Assembly: GCA_036510655.1 (NCBI GenBank)
Contig: DATCDQ010000020.1
Coordinates: 1-64,000, forward strand
Direction of reading: 5' to 3'
Source of the DNA: Rathayibacter_A sp036510655
GTDB lineage: Bacteria > Actinomycetota > Actinomycetes > Actinomycetales > Microbacteriaceae
Length of the DNA stretch: 64,000 bases
Both the position numbers and the translations under genes were made by a program. Positions 50,186 through 59,227 of this stretch are shown in pieces (the first letter of the stretch is position 1; each line of letters begins with the position of its first letter). Under the pieces are notes generated by a model. It worked only from the letters and a program-made list of their open reading frames with translations, ran no database searches and was not told the origin of the DNA.

Positions 50186-51214
50186 ATGGATTTCGGAGTC
50201 GTACTTCAAACCAACCCGCCGGCCTCGCGCACGGTATACCTCGCGAAACTCGCCGAACAATACGGGTTCACGCACGCGTGGACGTTCGACTCGCACCTGC
50301 TCTGGCAGGAGCCGTATGTGATCTACAGTCGGATCCTCGCCGAGACCAACCGCATCATCGTCGGCCCCATGGTCACCAACCCCGCGACCCGCGACTGGAC
50401 TGTCACGGCGTCCACCTACGCGACGCTCAACGAGATGTACGGCAACCGCACGGTGTGCGGTATCGGCCGAGGCGACTCGGCCGTGCGCGTGACCAACGGT
50501 GCTCCGACGACACTGAAAACGCTGCGCGAGTCGATCCATGTGATCCGCGAACTGGCGAACTCCCGGTCGGTTGAGTACAACGGTGCGACGCTGCAATTCC
50601 CGTGGAGTCACGGCTCGTCGCTCGAGATGTGGGTCGCCGCGTATGGCCCTCTGGCGCTCAAGCTGGCAGGCGAAGTCGGCGACGGCTTCATCCTCCAGCT
50701 GGCGGATGTCGACATCGCCGCCTGGATGATCCAGACCGTGCGGGATGCCGCGTCCAACGCCGGTCGCGACCCCCTGTCTGTGAAGTTCTGCGTTGCAGCC
50801 CCGATGTACATCGGTGACGCCACGGAAGAATCGCGCGCGCACATGCGGGAGGAATGCCGCTGGTTCGGCGGCATGGTCGGCAACCACGTGGCCGACATCG
50901 TGGCGAAATACGGCACCGGCGGGGCCGTGCCGCAGGCGCTCACCGACTACATCGCCGGCCGCGAAGGCTACGACTACAACGAGCACGGCCGCGCGGGCAA
51001 CACGCACACACAGTTCGTGCCCGACGAGATCGTCGACCGATTCTGCGTGCTCGGCACCGCGGATGAGCACATCGAGAAACTGACCAGGCTGAAGGAACTC
51101 GGTGTGCACCAGTTCGCCGGCTACCTGCAGCACGACAACAAGGAAGAGACGTTGCGCGTCTACGGCGAAACCGTCATCCCGGCGCTCTCGCAGCAGCTGG
51201 TGGCAAAGTCATGA
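50186..51214 (+). CDS. LLM-class F420-dependent oxidoreductase (TIGR03842-like)
   Basis: This 342-residue luciferase-like barrel begins MDFGVVLQTNPPASRTVYLA and has VGPMVTNPATRDWTVTAS, IGRGDSAVR and WVAAYGPLALKLAGEVGDGF, as in F420-binding members. In this operon it may interconvert uracil and dihydrouracil, or act on hydantoins, since no classical dihydropyrimidine dehydrogenase is present. That role is inference. AAAGGAAC precedes ATG 50186. Confidence 0.88.
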   Translation: MDFGVVLQTNPPASRTVYLAKLAEQYGFTHAWTFDSHLLWQEPYVIYSRILAETNRIIVGPMVTNPATRDWTVTASTYATLNEMYGNRTVCGIGRGDSAVRVTNGAPTTLKTLRESIHVIRELANSRSVEYNGATLQFPWSHGSSLEMWVAAYGPLALKLAGEVGDGFILQLADVDIAAWMIQTVRDAASNAGRDPLSVKFCVAAPMYIGDATEESRAHMREECRWFGGMVGNHVADIVAKYGTGGAVPQALTDYIAGREGYDYNEHGRAGNTHTQFVPDEIVDRFCVLGTADEHIEKLTRLKELGVHQFAGYLQHDNKEETLRVYGETVIPALSQQLVAKS

Positions 51215-51254
51215 AACACGACAATGCAGACCACGAGAACATGAGGGAGCAGTC

Positions 51255-52568
51255 ATGAATGACCTGGATCCGGCCGACGGGCAGCGTGCCCACGATCTGG
51301 ACATCGCCCACGTCTTCCACTCCTGGTCTGCACAGGCGGGTCGCAACCCGCTCGTGATCGCGGGCGGTAGCGGATGCCGCGCGTGGGACTTCGACGGCAA
51401 GCAGTATCTCGACTTCTCGAGTCAGTTGGTCAATCTGAATATCGGGCACCAGCATCCGGCTGTCATCGAGGGCATCAAGTGCCAGGCCGAGCAGCTGGCG
51501 ACGATCGCTCCGGCGACCGCGAATCTGTCGCGCGGCGAGGCTGCACACCGCATCGTCGAGCTTGCACCCGACGGCTTCAACAAGGTCTTCTTCACCAACG
51601 GCGGGGCGGATGCCAACGAGAACGCGATCCGACTGGCTCGCCTGCACACGGGGCGGGACACCATCTTGTCCGGTTACCGGTCGTATCACGGCAACACCGG
51701 TGCGGCGATCGTCGCGACCGGTGACTGGCGGCGCGTGCAGAATGAGTATGCGCGCGGACATGCGCATTTTTTCACCCCTTATCTGTACCGCAGCGAGTTC
51801 TGGGCGACCACGCCGGAGCAGGAGAGCGAGCGGGCGCTACGCCATCTGGAACGCGTGATCCAGTCGGAGGGGCCGTCGTCGATCGCCGGCATCCTGCTTG
51901 AGTCGATTCCGGGAACGGCCGGCGTTCTTATTCCGCCGCCCGGCTACCTGGCCGGTGTGCGCGCACTCGCCGACCGCTACGATCTGGTGCTGATCCTCGA
52001 CGAGGTCATGGCGGGCTTCGGCCGCTCCGGGCGCTGGTTCAGCTTTCAGGGCTACGACGTCACACCCGACCTGATCACCTTCGCCAAGGGTGTGAACTCG
52101 GGCTATGTGCCCGTCGGCGGTGTCATCATTTCGGATGCGATCGCTCGCGATTTCGACACCAACGTCTTCCCCGGCGGACTCACCTACAGCGGGCATCCGC
52201 TGGCGATGGGTTCGATCGTTGCAACCCTCGACGCAATGAAGGCAGAGGGCATCGTCGAGAACGCAGCACGGGTTGGGGCCGAGGCGATCGGGCCGGCGCT
52301 TGCGGAGCTGGCTGCGAAGCATCCGTCGATCGGTGAGGTGCGCGGCGAGGGCGTGTTCTGGGCGGTCGAACTCGTCGCCGATCGCGACACACGCGAACCG
52401 TTGCCGGCCGCGAAGATGGGCGCGCTGAAGTCCGGACTGCTCGAGCGCGGCCTGCTGCCGTTCGTGCAGGACAACCGGGTGCACGTCGTGCCGCCCTGCA
52501 TCGTCACCGTCGACGAGGTCGCCGAAGCGATGGCGATGTACGACGATGCCCTGACCGCAATCGAATAA
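51255..52568 (+). CDS. Class III aminotransferase (probable beta-alanine:pyruvate type)
   Basis: This 437-residue PLP enzyme has VFFTNGGADANENAIRLAR (about 103-121, phosphate pocket), SYHGNTGAA, LILDEVMAGFGRSGRW (Asp to the pyridine N) and the Schiff-base Lys in LITFAKGVNSGYVP. In this operon it should convert beta-alanine to malonate semialdehyde, the substrate of the next gene. AGGGAGC before ATG 51255 sets the start. Confidence 0.9.
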   Translation: MNDLDPADGQRAHDLDIAHVFHSWSAQAGRNPLVIAGGSGCRAWDFDGKQYLDFSSQLVNLNIGHQHPAVIEGIKCQAEQLATIAPATANLSRGEAAHRIVELAPDGFNKVFFTNGGADANENAIRLARLHTGRDTILSGYRSYHGNTGAAIVATGDWRRVQNEYARGHAHFFTPYLYRSEFWATTPEQESERALRHLERVIQSEGPSSIAGILLESIPGTAGVLIPPPGYLAGVRALADRYDLVLILDEVMAGFGRSGRWFSFQGYDVTPDLITFAKGVNSGYVPVGGVIISDAIARDFDTNVFPGGLTYSGHPLAMGSIVATLDAMKAEGIVENAARVGAEAIGPALAELAAKHPSIGEVRGEGVFWAVELVADRDTREPLPAAKMGALKSGLLERGLLPFVQDNRVHVVPPCIVTVDEVAEAMAMYDDALTAIE

Positions 52569-52636
52569 CAGGCACGCGCATAGCAGACAAGCGAATCGTA
52601 GCCATACGAATCGTACGCACAACAAGGGACTCTCTC

Positions 52637-54130
52637 ATGACCGACTTCATCAACCACTGGATCGACGGCACATTCGTCGAGGGCATTTCGACGCGCACCG
52701 CACCGGTTTACGACCCTGCAAAGGGTGTCGCCGAGAAAGAGGTGCGCCTCGGCAGTGCAGCGGATGTCGACACAGCCGTCGCCGCCGCACGTGCGGCTTT
52801 TCCGGCGTGGAGTGACACCTCCTGGGCGAAACGCCTGCAGGTGATGTTCAACTTTCGCGAACTGCTGAACGCGCGGCGGCAGGAGCTCGCTGAAATCCTC
52901 ACATCCGAGCACGGCAAGGTGCTCTCCGACGCGTTCGGTGAGATCACACGCGGCCTCGAGATCGTCGAGTTCGCGCTGGGTCTTCCGCATCTGGCCAAGG
53001 GCGAGTACACCGAGAACGCGTCGACCGGCGTCGACGTCTACTCGACGCGGCAGCCGCTCGGCGTGGTCGGCATCATCACTCCGTTCAACTTTCCGGCGAT
53101 GGTGCCGCTGTGGTTCTTCCCGATCGCGATCGCGGCAGGCAACACCGTCGTGCTGAAGCCGAGCGAGAAGGACCCATCGTCATCGGTGTGGCTGGCCCAG
53201 CTCATGCAGGAAGCAGGGCTGCCGGACGGCGTGATGAATGTGGTGCACGGCGACAAGGAATCCGTGGATGCGTTGCTGACGCATCCGGATGTCGCCTCGA
53301 TCTCCTTCGTCGGCTCGACCCCGATCGCGAAGTACATCTATGAAACTGCATCGAAGAACGGCAAGCGTGTGCAAGCGCTCGGCGGCGCGAAGAACCACAT
53401 GCTGGTGCTGCCGGACGCCGACCTCGACGTGACGGCCGACGCCGCGGTCAACGCCGGCTTCGGCTCGGCCGGCGAACGCTGCATGGCCATCAGTGTGCTG
53501 CTGGTCGTCGACTCTGTCGCCGACGAGCTCATCGCGAAGATCACCGAACGGATGGCGGGACTCACCACCGGCGACGGACGCCGCGGCTGCGACATGGGGC
53601 CGCTCATCACCGGAGTGCATCGCGACAAGGTCGCATCGTACATCGATCTCGCGACCGAGGACGGCGCATCCGTCGTGGTGGACGGCCGAGACGTCGAGGC
53701 AGACGGCGACCCCGACGGCTTCTGGCTCGGGCCGACCCTGATCGACCGCGTTCCGGTGAGCTCGAAGGTGTACACGGACGAGATCTTCGGCCCGGTGCTC
53801 TCCGTCGTGCGGGTGTCGGGGTATGAAGAGGGCCTGAAGATCATCAACAACGTGCGCTACGGCAATGGCACGGCGATCTTCACGAACGATGGCGGTGCCG
53901 CACGGCGCTTCCAACGTGAGGTGCGGGTGGGCATGATCGGTATCAACGTGCCGATCCCCGTGCCGGTCGCATACTTCTCGTTCGGCGGCTGGAACGACTC
54001 GATGTTCGGCGACACGACCGCATACGGTACGGAGGGTGTGCGCTTCTTCACGCGAGGTAAGGCTGTGACCAGTCGCTGGCTCGACCCGAGTCACGGCGGC
54101 ATCAACCTGGGCTTCCCGCAGAACACCTGA
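52637..54130 (+). CDS. mmsA: Methylmalonate/malonate-semialdehyde dehydrogenase (CoA-acylating)
   Basis: This 497-residue aldehyde dehydrogenase has GIITPFNFPAMVPLWFFPIA (about 139-158), ALGGAKNHMLVLPDADLD and catalytic Cys in FGSAGERCMAIS (about 276-287). The MmsA group makes acetyl-CoA or propionyl-CoA from malonate or methylmalonate semialdehyde. It completes the route from dihydrouracil to acetyl-CoA in this operon. Confidence 0.93.
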   Translation: MTDFINHWIDGTFVEGISTRTAPVYDPAKGVAEKEVRLGSAADVDTAVAAARAAFPAWSDTSWAKRLQVMFNFRELLNARRQELAEILTSEHGKVLSDAFGEITRGLEIVEFALGLPHLAKGEYTENASTGVDVYSTRQPLGVVGIITPFNFPAMVPLWFFPIAIAAGNTVVLKPSEKDPSSSVWLAQLMQEAGLPDGVMNVVHGDKESVDALLTHPDVASISFVGSTPIAKYIYETASKNGKRVQALGGAKNHMLVLPDADLDVTADAAVNAGFGSAGERCMAISVLLVVDSVADELIAKITERMAGLTTGDGRRGCDMGPLITGVHRDKVASYIDLATEDGASVVVDGRDVEADGDPDGFWLGPTLIDRVPVSSKVYTDEIFGPVLSVVRVSGYEEGLKIINNVRYGNGTAIFTNDGGAARRFQREVRVGMIGINVPIPVPVAYFSFGGWNDSMFGDTTAYGTEGVRFFTRGKAVTSRWLDPSHGGINLGFPQNT

Positions 54131-54298
54131 GTTGTGCGGCGGCCAATCCTTTCCGCTTGACCGCGCCCGGAGCGCTTCGCGCTGGCCAGGATTTTCGACG
54201 CTAAACCGGATTGGCAACCGGTTGCTGATCCGGTCTGACGTCAAATCCCCGGTCTAGCGTGAGTGCGCCGAATCAGGAGTCTGACGGGTGGTGGACAG

Positions 54299-54304
54299 TA
54301 AGGT
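54299..54304 (+). promoter_or_regulatory. -10 element of leaderless pyrE
   Basis: TAAGGT, then 7 nt, then GTG 54312. It argues for GTG 54312 rather than GTG 54288/54291. Confidence 0.4.
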
Positions 54305-54311
54305 TATTTTC

Positions 54312-54860
54312 GTGACGGACGCGCGACAGCAGCTCATCGACTACATTTCGGCGGAGGCCCTGTTCCATGGGGACTTCACGCTGACCAGCGGCAAGAAGGC
54401 CACGTACTACGTCGACTTACGCAAGGTCAGCCTCGACCACCGCGTGGCGCCGCTGATCGGGCAGGTCATGATCGACCTCATCGCTGACGTGCCGGATGTC
54501 TTCGCCGTGGGCGGCATGACAATGGGAGCGGATCCGGTCGCGGCAGCCGTACTGCACCAGGGCGCGGCACGTGGGTTGGCCTACGACGCGTTCGTCGTGC
54601 GCAAGGAGCCGAAGGATCACGGCCGCGGTAAGCAGGTCGAAGGGCCGGACCTCGATGGCAAGCGCGTGATCGTGTTGGAAGATACCTCGACAACCGGCGG
54701 CTCTCCGCTGCAGGCGATCGAGGCGCTGAAGAAGGTCGGCGCCGTCATCGCCGGTGTCGCCGTCGTCGTCGATCGCGCAACCGGTGCGAAAGAGGTGATC
54801 GAGCGAGCCGGCTACCCCTACTTTGCAGCCATCGGGCTCGCCGACCTGGGGCTTGCCTAG
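54312..54860 (+). CDS. pyrE: Orotate phosphoribosyltransferase
   Basis: This 182-residue enzyme joins orotate to PRPP in UMP synthesis. It begins VTDARQQLIDYISAEAL and has LTSGKKATYYVDLRK (about 23-37), MGADPVAAAVLH and the PRPP motif VIVLEDTSTTGGSPL (about 114-128). GTG 54312 fits family length and a leaderless promoter; GTG 54288 would add 8 residues behind AGGAG. It sits next to the pyrimidine-degradation operon but has its own promoter. Confidence 0.92.
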   Translation: MTDARQQLIDYISAEALFHGDFTLTSGKKATYYVDLRKVSLDHRVAPLIGQVMIDLIADVPDVFAVGGMTMGADPVAAAVLHQGAARGLAYDAFVVRKEPKDHGRGKQVEGPDLDGKRVIVLEDTSTTGGSPLQAIEALKKVGAVIAGVAVVVDRATGAKEVIERAGYPYFAAIGLADLGLA

Positions 54861-54863
54861 GCT

Positions 54864-56720
54864 GTGGCGGCACACGGCGGCGGGGGCCCGGCAGATCCGA
54901 CTGGCCCGGCAGATCACTCGGATGACGACGTTGCTGGTGACGACGTTGCTGAATCGGACGTAGCGGATGCCGCGGGTGACGACCCCACGGGCGCACTCGG
55001 CGGCACCGATTGGCTCCTCGAGCAACTGAGCGGCGGCCGTACGCCAGAGCCGCGTGCGGCAGAGCCGCCCGCACCGGAGTCGCCCATGCCGGAGCGGCAC
55101 ATGACGGACCGGCCTGTGCCGCAGCCGGATATTCCGCAGCAGACGGTGGTGCCGGGGGCGGTGGCAGAGCCTGCTGTGGTGGCTGGTGAGGCGCCGGGTG
55201 CTGCAGTGATGCCGGAACCATACGTCGTGCCTCCGTCGCCCGCGACCGAACCCGCACGACCCGCGGATGCGCCGCTGAAACTGCGTTGGTCATGGGCGAC
55301 TGAATCGGTGGAGCCGATCCCGCCTGCCGAACCGGTTGCATCGCCTGACCCCGACGCGTCGTCCGAAGCCGCGGCCGCGCTCGAGCCCGCGGCTCGGGTT
55401 GAAACGCCGGCTCCGGTCGAAACACCGACTCCGGTTGAAACTCCGACTCCGGTTGAAACTCCGACTCCGGTTGAAACCCCGACTCCGGTTGAAACCCCGA
55501 CTCCGGTTGAAACCCCGGTTCGAGGGGAGCCGCCGCGCTTCGCCGTCGGGTTACCACCACGAACGGAAACGGTCGCACCGGCCATGCCCGCTGCCACTAC
55601 AGCGGACGAGGAGCCTGCTGGCTTCGTGTGGGGCCTGACGCCCAACGACGACGTCGATCCGTTGGTTCATCCACAAGGGACGGCATCGTCGTCGTCTGAA
55701 ACTATGCAACTGCCGGAGACCGAGTCGGTGCCGGAAGCAGCTGTGTTGCCGGAAGCAGCTGTGTTGCCGGAGGCGGCTGCGGTGCCCGAGACTGTGCCAT
55801 TGCCGGAAACGCCTGCGCTGCCGGAGACTGCGCCGCTTCGTGCGTCTGCATTGCAGCCTGAGTCTGCATCACCCGAGACAGTCGTGCTGCCACGGCAGGA
55901 GACTGCGCAGCTGCCCATCGAGCCGCCCGCCACGCGTTCAGCACGGCGCCGCGCGGACGATATCACCGCACTCGATGAGGCTTTCGGCCCCGTCCTTGCG
56001 AGCCCCGCCGTCATGAGCCCGCCTCCCGCGAGCTCTCCTGTCGCGGGCCCCGCCTTCGCGGGCCGCGCCGCCGCAGCGCCGACTGCAGTGGCGAGTGCAT
56101 CCCGTCAGGCAAGAGGTCCGCGCGGACCGCGCGACGCATCCGGTCGCCGGTCGACGCGTGTGCTGGTCTGGGTGGCCGGCGCGCTGGTGCTCGTGTTGGT
56201 CCTGATCGGACTGTTCGTGCTGGGCACCCGGCTACCCGCAATGCTGCAGGGCGCGCCGACACCGACGTCGACCCCCAAGAAGACGGCGACATCGACGCCC
56301 AAGCCGACTCCGACAGTCGTTGCGACCGGGCCGCAGAGCCCGGGGACGCACGCCTGGGACACCCTGCGCGGCGGCGAATGCCTGCAGCCGTTCACCACAC
56401 CGTGGGCCCTGACCTTCACCGTCGTCGATTGCGCGACCCCGCATGCCGCACAGCTCGTGTACACGGGGGTCTTTTCGACCGATCCCGCCGCGGCATACCC
56501 GGGCGTCGACCAGTTGGCCTCGCAGATCAACGTGCTGTGTTCTCGGCCCGGTATCCTGAATCTGAGTGCGGCAGCGGGGTTCAGCGATGCGCAGATCCAG
56601 GCTGCATATCCTGCGACCTCTGAGCAATGGCAAAGCGGCCAGCGCTCGTACTTCTGTTTTGTGAATCGCTCCGGTGGCGAGCCGCTGACCGGGAGCATTG
56701 CAGGGACGGGTCCATCCTGA
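54864..56720 (+). CDS. Repeat-rich single-pass membrane protein with septum-formation-like C-terminal domain
   Basis: The protein has 618 residues. Residues 1-430 are disordered and Pro/Ala/Glu/Thr-rich, with tandem VETPTP hexapeptides (about 179-218) and a second run of PEAAVLPE-type repeats (about 285-330). A basic stretch (RGPRGPRDASGRRSTR) precedes one membrane helix (VLVWVAGALVLVLVLIGLFV, about 434-453). The outer domain has WDTLRGGECLQPF and VVDCATPHAAQLVYTG, with paired cysteines, as in actinobacterial septum-formation-type domains. GTG 54864 follows the pyrE stop by 3 nt. Function is not established. Confidence 0.8.
   Translation: MAAHGGGGPADPTGPADHSDDDVAGDDVAESDVADAAGDDPTGALGGTDWLLEQLSGGRTPEPRAAEPPAPESPMPERHMTDRPVPQPDIPQQTVVPGAVAEPAVVAGEAPGAAVMPEPYVVPPSPATEPARPADAPLKLRWSWATESVEPIPPAEPVASPDPDASSEAAAALEPAARVETPAPVETPTPVETPTPVETPTPVETPTPVETPTPVETPVRGEPPRFAVGLPPRTETVAPAMPAATTADEEPAGFVWGLTPNDDVDPLVHPQGTASSSSETMQLPETESVPEAAVLPEAAVLPEAAAVPETVPLPETPALPETAPLRASALQPESASPETVVLPRQETAQLPIEPPATRSARRRADDITALDEAFGPVLASPAVMSPPPASSPVAGPAFAGRAAAAPTAVASASRQARGPRGPRDASGRRSTRVLVWVAGALVLVLVLIGLFVLGTRLPAMLQGAPTPTSTPKKTATSTPKPTPTVVATGPQSPGTHAWDTLRGGECLQPFTTPWALTFTVVDCATPHAAQLVYTGVFSTDPAAAYPGVDQLASQINVLCSRPGILNLSAAAGFSDAQIQAAYPATSEQWQSGQRSYFCFVNRSGGEPLTGSIAGTGPS
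55398..55517 (+). repeat. Tandem 18-bp repeat encoding VETPTP
   Basis: Six full 18-bp units plus a partial seventh. The units differ at third positions (ACT versus ACC) and at one Ala/Thr position. It is expected to vary in copy number between strains. Confidence 0.85.
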
Positions 56721-56859
56721 CGTGACGGATGCCGCGCCGCGGCCAGTATGCTCCCTCTGTGCGCAGGTTCGTGCGCGGTGCGCCAGTTCAACTGGCGCAT
56801 GCCGCACAGGATGGCGCATGGCATTCGTCGGAGAAGGCCACGGAAAAAAGGAAAGTTAG

Positions 56860-57123
56860 TCCATCTTCGCCGTGCTCTTCCAGATGAACCCGGCGACCGT
56901 GAGCAAGGGTATCAACCTGCTCGTCGACCTGGGTGTGCTGTACAAGAAGCGGGGTATCGGAATGTTCGTCGCACCGGGCGCCCGCGACACCCTGCGCCGG
57001 CGCCGCCTGAACGAGTTTCAGGACAAATACGTTGAACCGTTGCTGACCGAAGCCAGGGTGCTCGGCATCGACACGGAAACACTGCAGCACCTGATCTCTG
57101 AGAAAGTGAAGGACCGCGCATGA
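56860..57123 (+). pseudogene. Truncated GntR (YtrA-type) regulator
   Basis: Only the C-terminal about 83 residues remain readable. FQMNPATVSKGINLLVDLGV is the recognition helix of YtrA-type GntR proteins, then YKKRGIGMFVAPGARDTL (wing) and a short tail helix. The first roughly 45 residues of the winged helix are missing, and an in-frame TAG at 56857-56859 precedes the frame. It overlaps the following ATPase remnant by 4 nt, as in intact regulator-ABC operons. Probably dead, though an expressed dimerisation fragment is possible. Confidence 0.75.
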
Positions 57124-57422
57124 GCAACGCTATCTCTGTGCAATCCGCAACGCGCACGTTCGGGCGTACAAAAGCCATCGACCGGTTGAGTTTCACCGTT
57201 GCCGACGGGTCGATTCTCGGCCTGCTCGGTCGTAACGGTGCCGGCAAGACGACGATCATGTCGATCATCGCCGGCCAGGACCGTCCGACATCCGCAAGCG
57301 GCACAGCGGATGCGGCCGGCCGGCTCACCGCCGACAGAACCGGGCTGCGGTCCCACGCGATCGGCGCACTGCGGTCCGGTGCGCGGCGCGCTGGACGGCA
57401 AAGTGCGAGCACAGGCCGCTAG
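57120..57422 (+). pseudogene. Truncated ABC transporter ATPase
   Basis: The first about 60 residues are a normal ABC ATPase start, with LLGRNGAGKTTIMSIIAGQD (Walker A). After QDRPTSA the sequence loses homology and stops at 100 residues. The signature, Walker B and H-loop are absent, so it cannot hydrolyse ATP. It is the second member of the decayed regulator-ATPase-permease operon. Confidence 0.8.
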
Positions 57423-57427
57423 CGCCG

Positions 57428-57560
57428 GTGTGCAAGTCGAGCGCGCTACCCTGGGTCGAGTCGTCGCGGTACAACCCAGGACTGGTCTATGCCCTCGTCG
57501 GATTCCTCGGCTATCTGGGTGTGCAATCCGTCGCCACGACCTTCCCGAAGGGCTTCATGC
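57428..57560 (+). pseudogene. Remnant of ABC permease
   Basis: A short frame carries YNPGLVYALVGFLGYLGVQS, a membrane helix of the kind found in permeases partnered with YtrA-type operons, then ends against the convergent GNAT gene. Only this helix is recognisable, and the rest of the permease is gone. Confidence 0.6.
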
Positions 57561-58151
57561 CACGTGGCGCGCAACGCGGGCCAGCAACCCGCTGCGCACG
57601 GCCGGCCACTCGCCGCTGATGATCGAGAAAACGACGGTGTCTCGGAGCGTGCCGTCGTCCCAGACCTGGTGGTTGCGCAGCACGCCGTCCTGCTTTGCAC
57701 CCAGTCGCGCGATCGCAGCGCGCGATTGCTGGTTGTGCCAGTGCGTGCGAAACTCGACAACGTTGCAGCCGAGGGTCTCGAATGCGCGCGTCAGCAGCAG
57801 AAGCTTCGCATCCGCGTTGATGCCGCTGCCGTGCGCACTCGGCGCCATCCAGGTCGAGCCGATCTCCAGCCGCCGGTGCTCGGCCGCGATGTTGAGATAG
57901 GTCGTCACCCCGCACACGGCGCCGGTGTCGTTGCGGCGGATCGACCAAGCGGCAATGCTCCCGGATGCCTGCGCCGCCAGCCTCCGCTCAACCTCCGCAG
58001 CGACCTGGGACGGCTCAGGGATGTGCGTGTACCAGGTCTTCCACAGTTCGCCGTCGGTCACGGCCGCGATCAAGTCGTCGATGTGATCGGTGCTGAGCTG
58101 CTCTAGAGTCGCGAGCCTGCCGGTGAACGTGGGAGCCGCAGCGAAATCCAT
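57555..58151 (-). CDS. GNAT family N-acetyltransferase (RimJ/RimL-like)
   Basis: This 198-residue acetyltransferase has AAWSIRRNDTGAVCGVTTYL (about 66-85), LEIGSTWMAPSAHGSGINAD (about 93-112, acetyl-CoA loop) and a C-terminal FRTHWHNQQSRAAIARLGA. It resembles enzymes that acetylate protein N-termini or small amines. TACGTT lies 6 nt before ATG 58151, supporting this start over an in-frame ATG at 58169. Its 3' end abuts the decayed ABC operon. Confidence 0.87.
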   Translation of the reverse strand: MDFAAAPTFTGRLATLEQLSTDHIDDLIAAVTDGELWKTWYTHIPEPSQVAAEVERRLAAQASGSIAAWSIRRNDTGAVCGVTTYLNIAAEHRRLEIGSTWMAPSAHGSGINADAKLLLLTRAFETLGCNVVEFRTHWHNQQSRAAIARLGAKQDGVLRNHQVWDDGTLRDTVVFSIISGEWPAVRSGLLARVARHVA

Positions 58152-58157
58152 GGAATA

Positions 58158-58163
58158 AACGTA
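58158..58163 (-). promoter_or_regulatory. -10 element of leaderless GNAT gene
   Basis: TACGTT, then TATTCC, then ATG 58151 on the minus strand. Confidence 0.5.
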
Positions 58164-58247
58164 GGGCATTCGCAGGCACGGCGGCGACCGTGCGCATCTC
58201 ACGGCGCGAGTCGCCAGGCTCAGATTGTGAGTCTGAGATCGCGCGGC

Positions 58248-59048
58248 TCAGATCGCGTCGGTCTCCACCTGCTCGGTCGAAACCAGCTCGTGCACTCCCG
58301 AGATGATCTCGTCGGGCCGGAACGGATAGCGTTCGATCTCGGCGCGATCGCTGATGCCGGTGAGCACGAGGATTGTGTGCAGGCCGGCTTCGATTCCTGC
58401 GACGATGTCGGTGTCCATGCGGTCGCCGATCATGCCGGTGTTCTCCGAGTGCGCCCCGATCTTGTTCATGGCCGAGCGGAACATCATCGGGTTGGGTTTG
58501 CCGACGACGTATGGTTCACGGCCGGTCGCCTTCGTGATGAGCGCTGCGATCGCGCCCGTGGCAGGGAGGGGTCCGTCGGCGCTCGGCCCCGTCGCATCCG
58601 GGTTGGTCGCGATGAAGCGGGCGCCGCCGACGATCAGCCGGATCGCCTTCGTAATCGCCTCGAATGAGTAGTTGCGGGTCTCGCCGACCACCACGTAGTC
58701 GGGGTTGGTTTCGGTCATGATGAAGCCGGCCTCGTGCAGGGCGGTCGTGGTGCCCGCTTCGCCGATGACGAACGCGCTGCCGCCGGGCAGCTGCGACTTG
58801 CAGAACGCTGCTGTGGCAAGGGCGGAGGTCCAGATCGACTCTTCGGGGACTTCCAGACCGGATGCTCGCAGTCGCGCCGCCAGGTCGCGCGGCGTGAAGC
58901 TCGAGTTGTTGGTCAGAACGAGGAACGGTGTCTCCGCGTCCCGCCACTGCTGGATCAGTGCTGCGGCGCCGGGCAGTGCCTCATTCTCGTGGACGAGCAC
59001 GCCGTCCATATCGGTCAGCCAGCATTCGATGTCATCGCGGTTGCTCAT
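58248..59048 (-). CDS. HAD-IIA family phosphatase (NagD-like)
   Basis: This 266-residue hydrolase has nucleophile motif CWLTDMDGVLVHE (about 9-21), motif II VLTNNSS, the C2A cap region and GKPNPMMFR then MIGDRMDTDIVAGIEAG (motifs III/IV). NagD-like enzymes dephosphorylate nucleotides or sugar phosphates. GGAGGCATGA precedes ATG 59048. Single gene; substrate unknown. Confidence 0.9.
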   Translation of the reverse strand: MSNRDDIECWLTDMDGVLVHENEALPGAAALIQQWRDAETPFLVLTNNSSFTPRDLAARLRASGLEVPEESIWTSALATAAFCKSQLPGGSAFVIGEAGTTTALHEAGFIMTETNPDYVVVGETRNYSFEAITKAIRLIVGGARFIATNPDATGPSADGPLPATGAIAALITKATGREPYVVGKPNPMMFRSAMNKIGAHSENTGMIGDRMDTDIVAGIEAGLHTILVLTGISDRAEIERYPFRPDEIISGVHELVSTEQVETDAI

Positions 59049-59227
59049 TCATGCCTCCTTTTGGCGCTGGCTCCAGAGTAGCCGGGGCATGTGAACCGCA
59101 GGTTTCGGGCGCCTGTGCCCACAGGTCCGGTGTTTTTCGGATTGTGCACTGATCTCACGGCTACCCACTCGCGCACCATCGTTCGAACCTAGGCTTTTAC
59201 TGGGTTCAATGAGAAACTGAGGGGGTG

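Noticed and set aside
54978..54998. Third copy of the 67-bp hairpin repeat
   Set aside because: Only GGGCGCACTCGGCGG is shared, with no opposite arm, and it encodes protein.
55398..55517. CRISPR-like array
   Set aside because: The 18-bp units are contiguous with no spacers and encode VETPTP in frame within a protein.
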